DNA of 64,000 nucleotides, taken from Microcoleus sp. FACHB-61. GTDB lineage: Bacteria > Cyanobacteriota > Cyanobacteriia > Cyanobacteriales > Microcoleaceae. The DNA lies in contig JACJNY010000066.1 in assembly GCA_014695295.1 (NCBI GenBank), forward strand, positions 86,081 through 150,080, in the 5' to 3' direction. Shown here piece by piece: positions 63,331 through 64,000 of this stretch. The position numbers and the translations under genes were made by a program. A model generated the notes under the pieces. It was given only the letters and a program-made list of their open reading frames with translations, was not told where the DNA came from and searched no databases. Position 1 is the stretch's first letter. Every line of letters begins with the position of its first letter.

Positions 63331-63626
63331 TCAGGGTGTGTAACGTCTGATGGCTTAAGCGCGATCGCCTCTTGAAGCACGAGAGTTCGAGGAGGAATTA
63401 GACAAATTCAAGAAAATATAACATTTGCTATATCTAATTGTCTGCCATTAGGGGGATATATTTATCTACCTTGCAGGAGAAGTGAGTCCACAATGCCGGA
63501 GGTGTGGCTAAGCTGATGTGCATCTAAAGAGTTAAGGCACATCGCCACACCAATTGAACCAAAGGGGTTGATACCGGCGATATCCATCTTATTTGAACGT
63601 CCTCCTAACCGAACCATCTCGCCAAA

Positions 63627-63890
63627 GCATCTGCCTTAAGGCAGATATTCCTTAGGAAGCAACTCAGCTTGAATGGAGAAAATCCTCTTAGTGCCTATGC
63701 TGGAGAAATTTCACTTAATCCCTAATTTCTAGGACAATTCGGTACTTTTCGGTATTTTCCGCTTCAACCCTCTTACCAATTCCCGCAGCACGTCAGTTTT
63801 ATGTAGCAGATCGATCGGCAGCAAGCCCATGCTGCCGGATTTGGGAAGCATATCTCGAAGCCTGTCGAACCTGAGGAATTGGTAAAACCC
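63627..63890 (+). pseudogene. Kinase-locus remnant: leader copy plus two receiver pieces
   Basis: Bases 63627-63684 repeat the leader of the 1986-aa kinase gene (54361-54420). 63691-63710 match codons for AYAGEI, and 63831-63887 (AGF-KHISKPVEPEELVK) match 60314-60370 of the same gene almost base for base, with only about four changes. The rest of the gene is missing, so this is a recent deletion derivative. No intact open frame remains. Between 63333 and 63626 I see only degenerate sequence. Confidence 0.75.
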
Positions 63891-64000
63891 ACATTCCGCA
63901 CCCCCAACTGGCACATACGCGGATTGAGAGGGTAAAAGTGAATCATCCGAGATAATAGTGAGTAAAAACACCCAAAGAGCTGTGCAATTATCGCATCACC

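Noticed and set aside
63729..63971. 80-codon minus-strand open frame near the right edge
   Set aside because: It lies antisense to the receiver remnant and has no coding character or ribosome-binding site.

Overview
The window comes from a filamentous cyanobacterium, probably of the Microcoleus/Oscillatoria kind. Three things point there. First, plant-like photosynthesis genes are present: an ndhA-I-G-E operon, psb28 and the zeta-carotene desaturase crtQ. Second, the HIP1 octamer GCGATCGC is frequent. Third, many dispersed palindromes and heptanucleotide tandem repeats sit between genes. The genus is an inference; nothing here identifies a species.

Layout. 1-2.3 kb: NDH-1 genes (ndhA is cut by the window edge). 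2.4-16.7 kb: mostly housekeeping genes, namely folB, a Ser/Thr kinase, proA, an M48 membrane peptidase, an SMP-30-like lactonase, a large polytopic membrane protein, a beta-helix/SLH protein, psb28, moaB, an Ada-like repair protein and a CYP110-like P450. 17.2-19.2 kb: a small defence/stress patch with a HigBA pair, its operator-promoter, and an Abi protein with a HEPN-type motif. 19.2-24.4 kb: a methyltransferase, a conserved unknown, a glutathionyl-hydroquinone reductase and an M23-RTX protein. 24.5-27.9 kb: a STAND NTPase-TPR protein convergent with an AbiEii-like nucleotidyltransferase. 28-39.2 kb: conserved cyanobacterial genes, including a SulA-like epimerase, a DUF3352 protein, an IscA/SufA carrier, a mazEF pair with a frameshifted toxin, crtQ, and a Ser/Thr kinase fused to a WD40 propeller.

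The most notable locus is at 39.27-39.81 kb. Downstream of tRNA-Val(GAC) lies one end of a type V-K (Cas12k/Tn7-like) CRISPR-associated transposon with four TnsB-like repeats. It is followed by a partial repeat plus a 17-nt homing spacer that matches the 3' end of this same tRNA gene (16/17), and then a short, eroded CRISPR array. The matched tRNA segment has a GGTT PAM, and the transposon end lies 62 bp downstream of that PAM, as V-K insertion predicts. No tnsB, tnsC, tniQ or cas12k is present, so this is a decayed element. It is followed by a near-identical second terminus and a ~305-bp noncoding tandem duplication.

40.7-54.2 kb is a polyol-use island: two mannitol-dehydrogenase-family enzymes, a HAD phosphatase, a polyol-type SDR, a SorC-type regulator, a complete sugar/polyol ABC importer (binding protein, two permeases, ATPase), a flavin monooxygenase and a P450 with an unusual I-helix. 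Two matching palindromes, one before the regulator and one before the importer, look like its operators. The proposed flow is: import polyol, oxidise it to ketose, with SorC sensing a phosphosugar.

54.4-63.1 kb: two large hybrid histidine kinases arranged tail to tail with overlapping stops. Fragments of receiver domains and of the upstream region are repeated at the right edge, so this area has been duplicated and partly lost.
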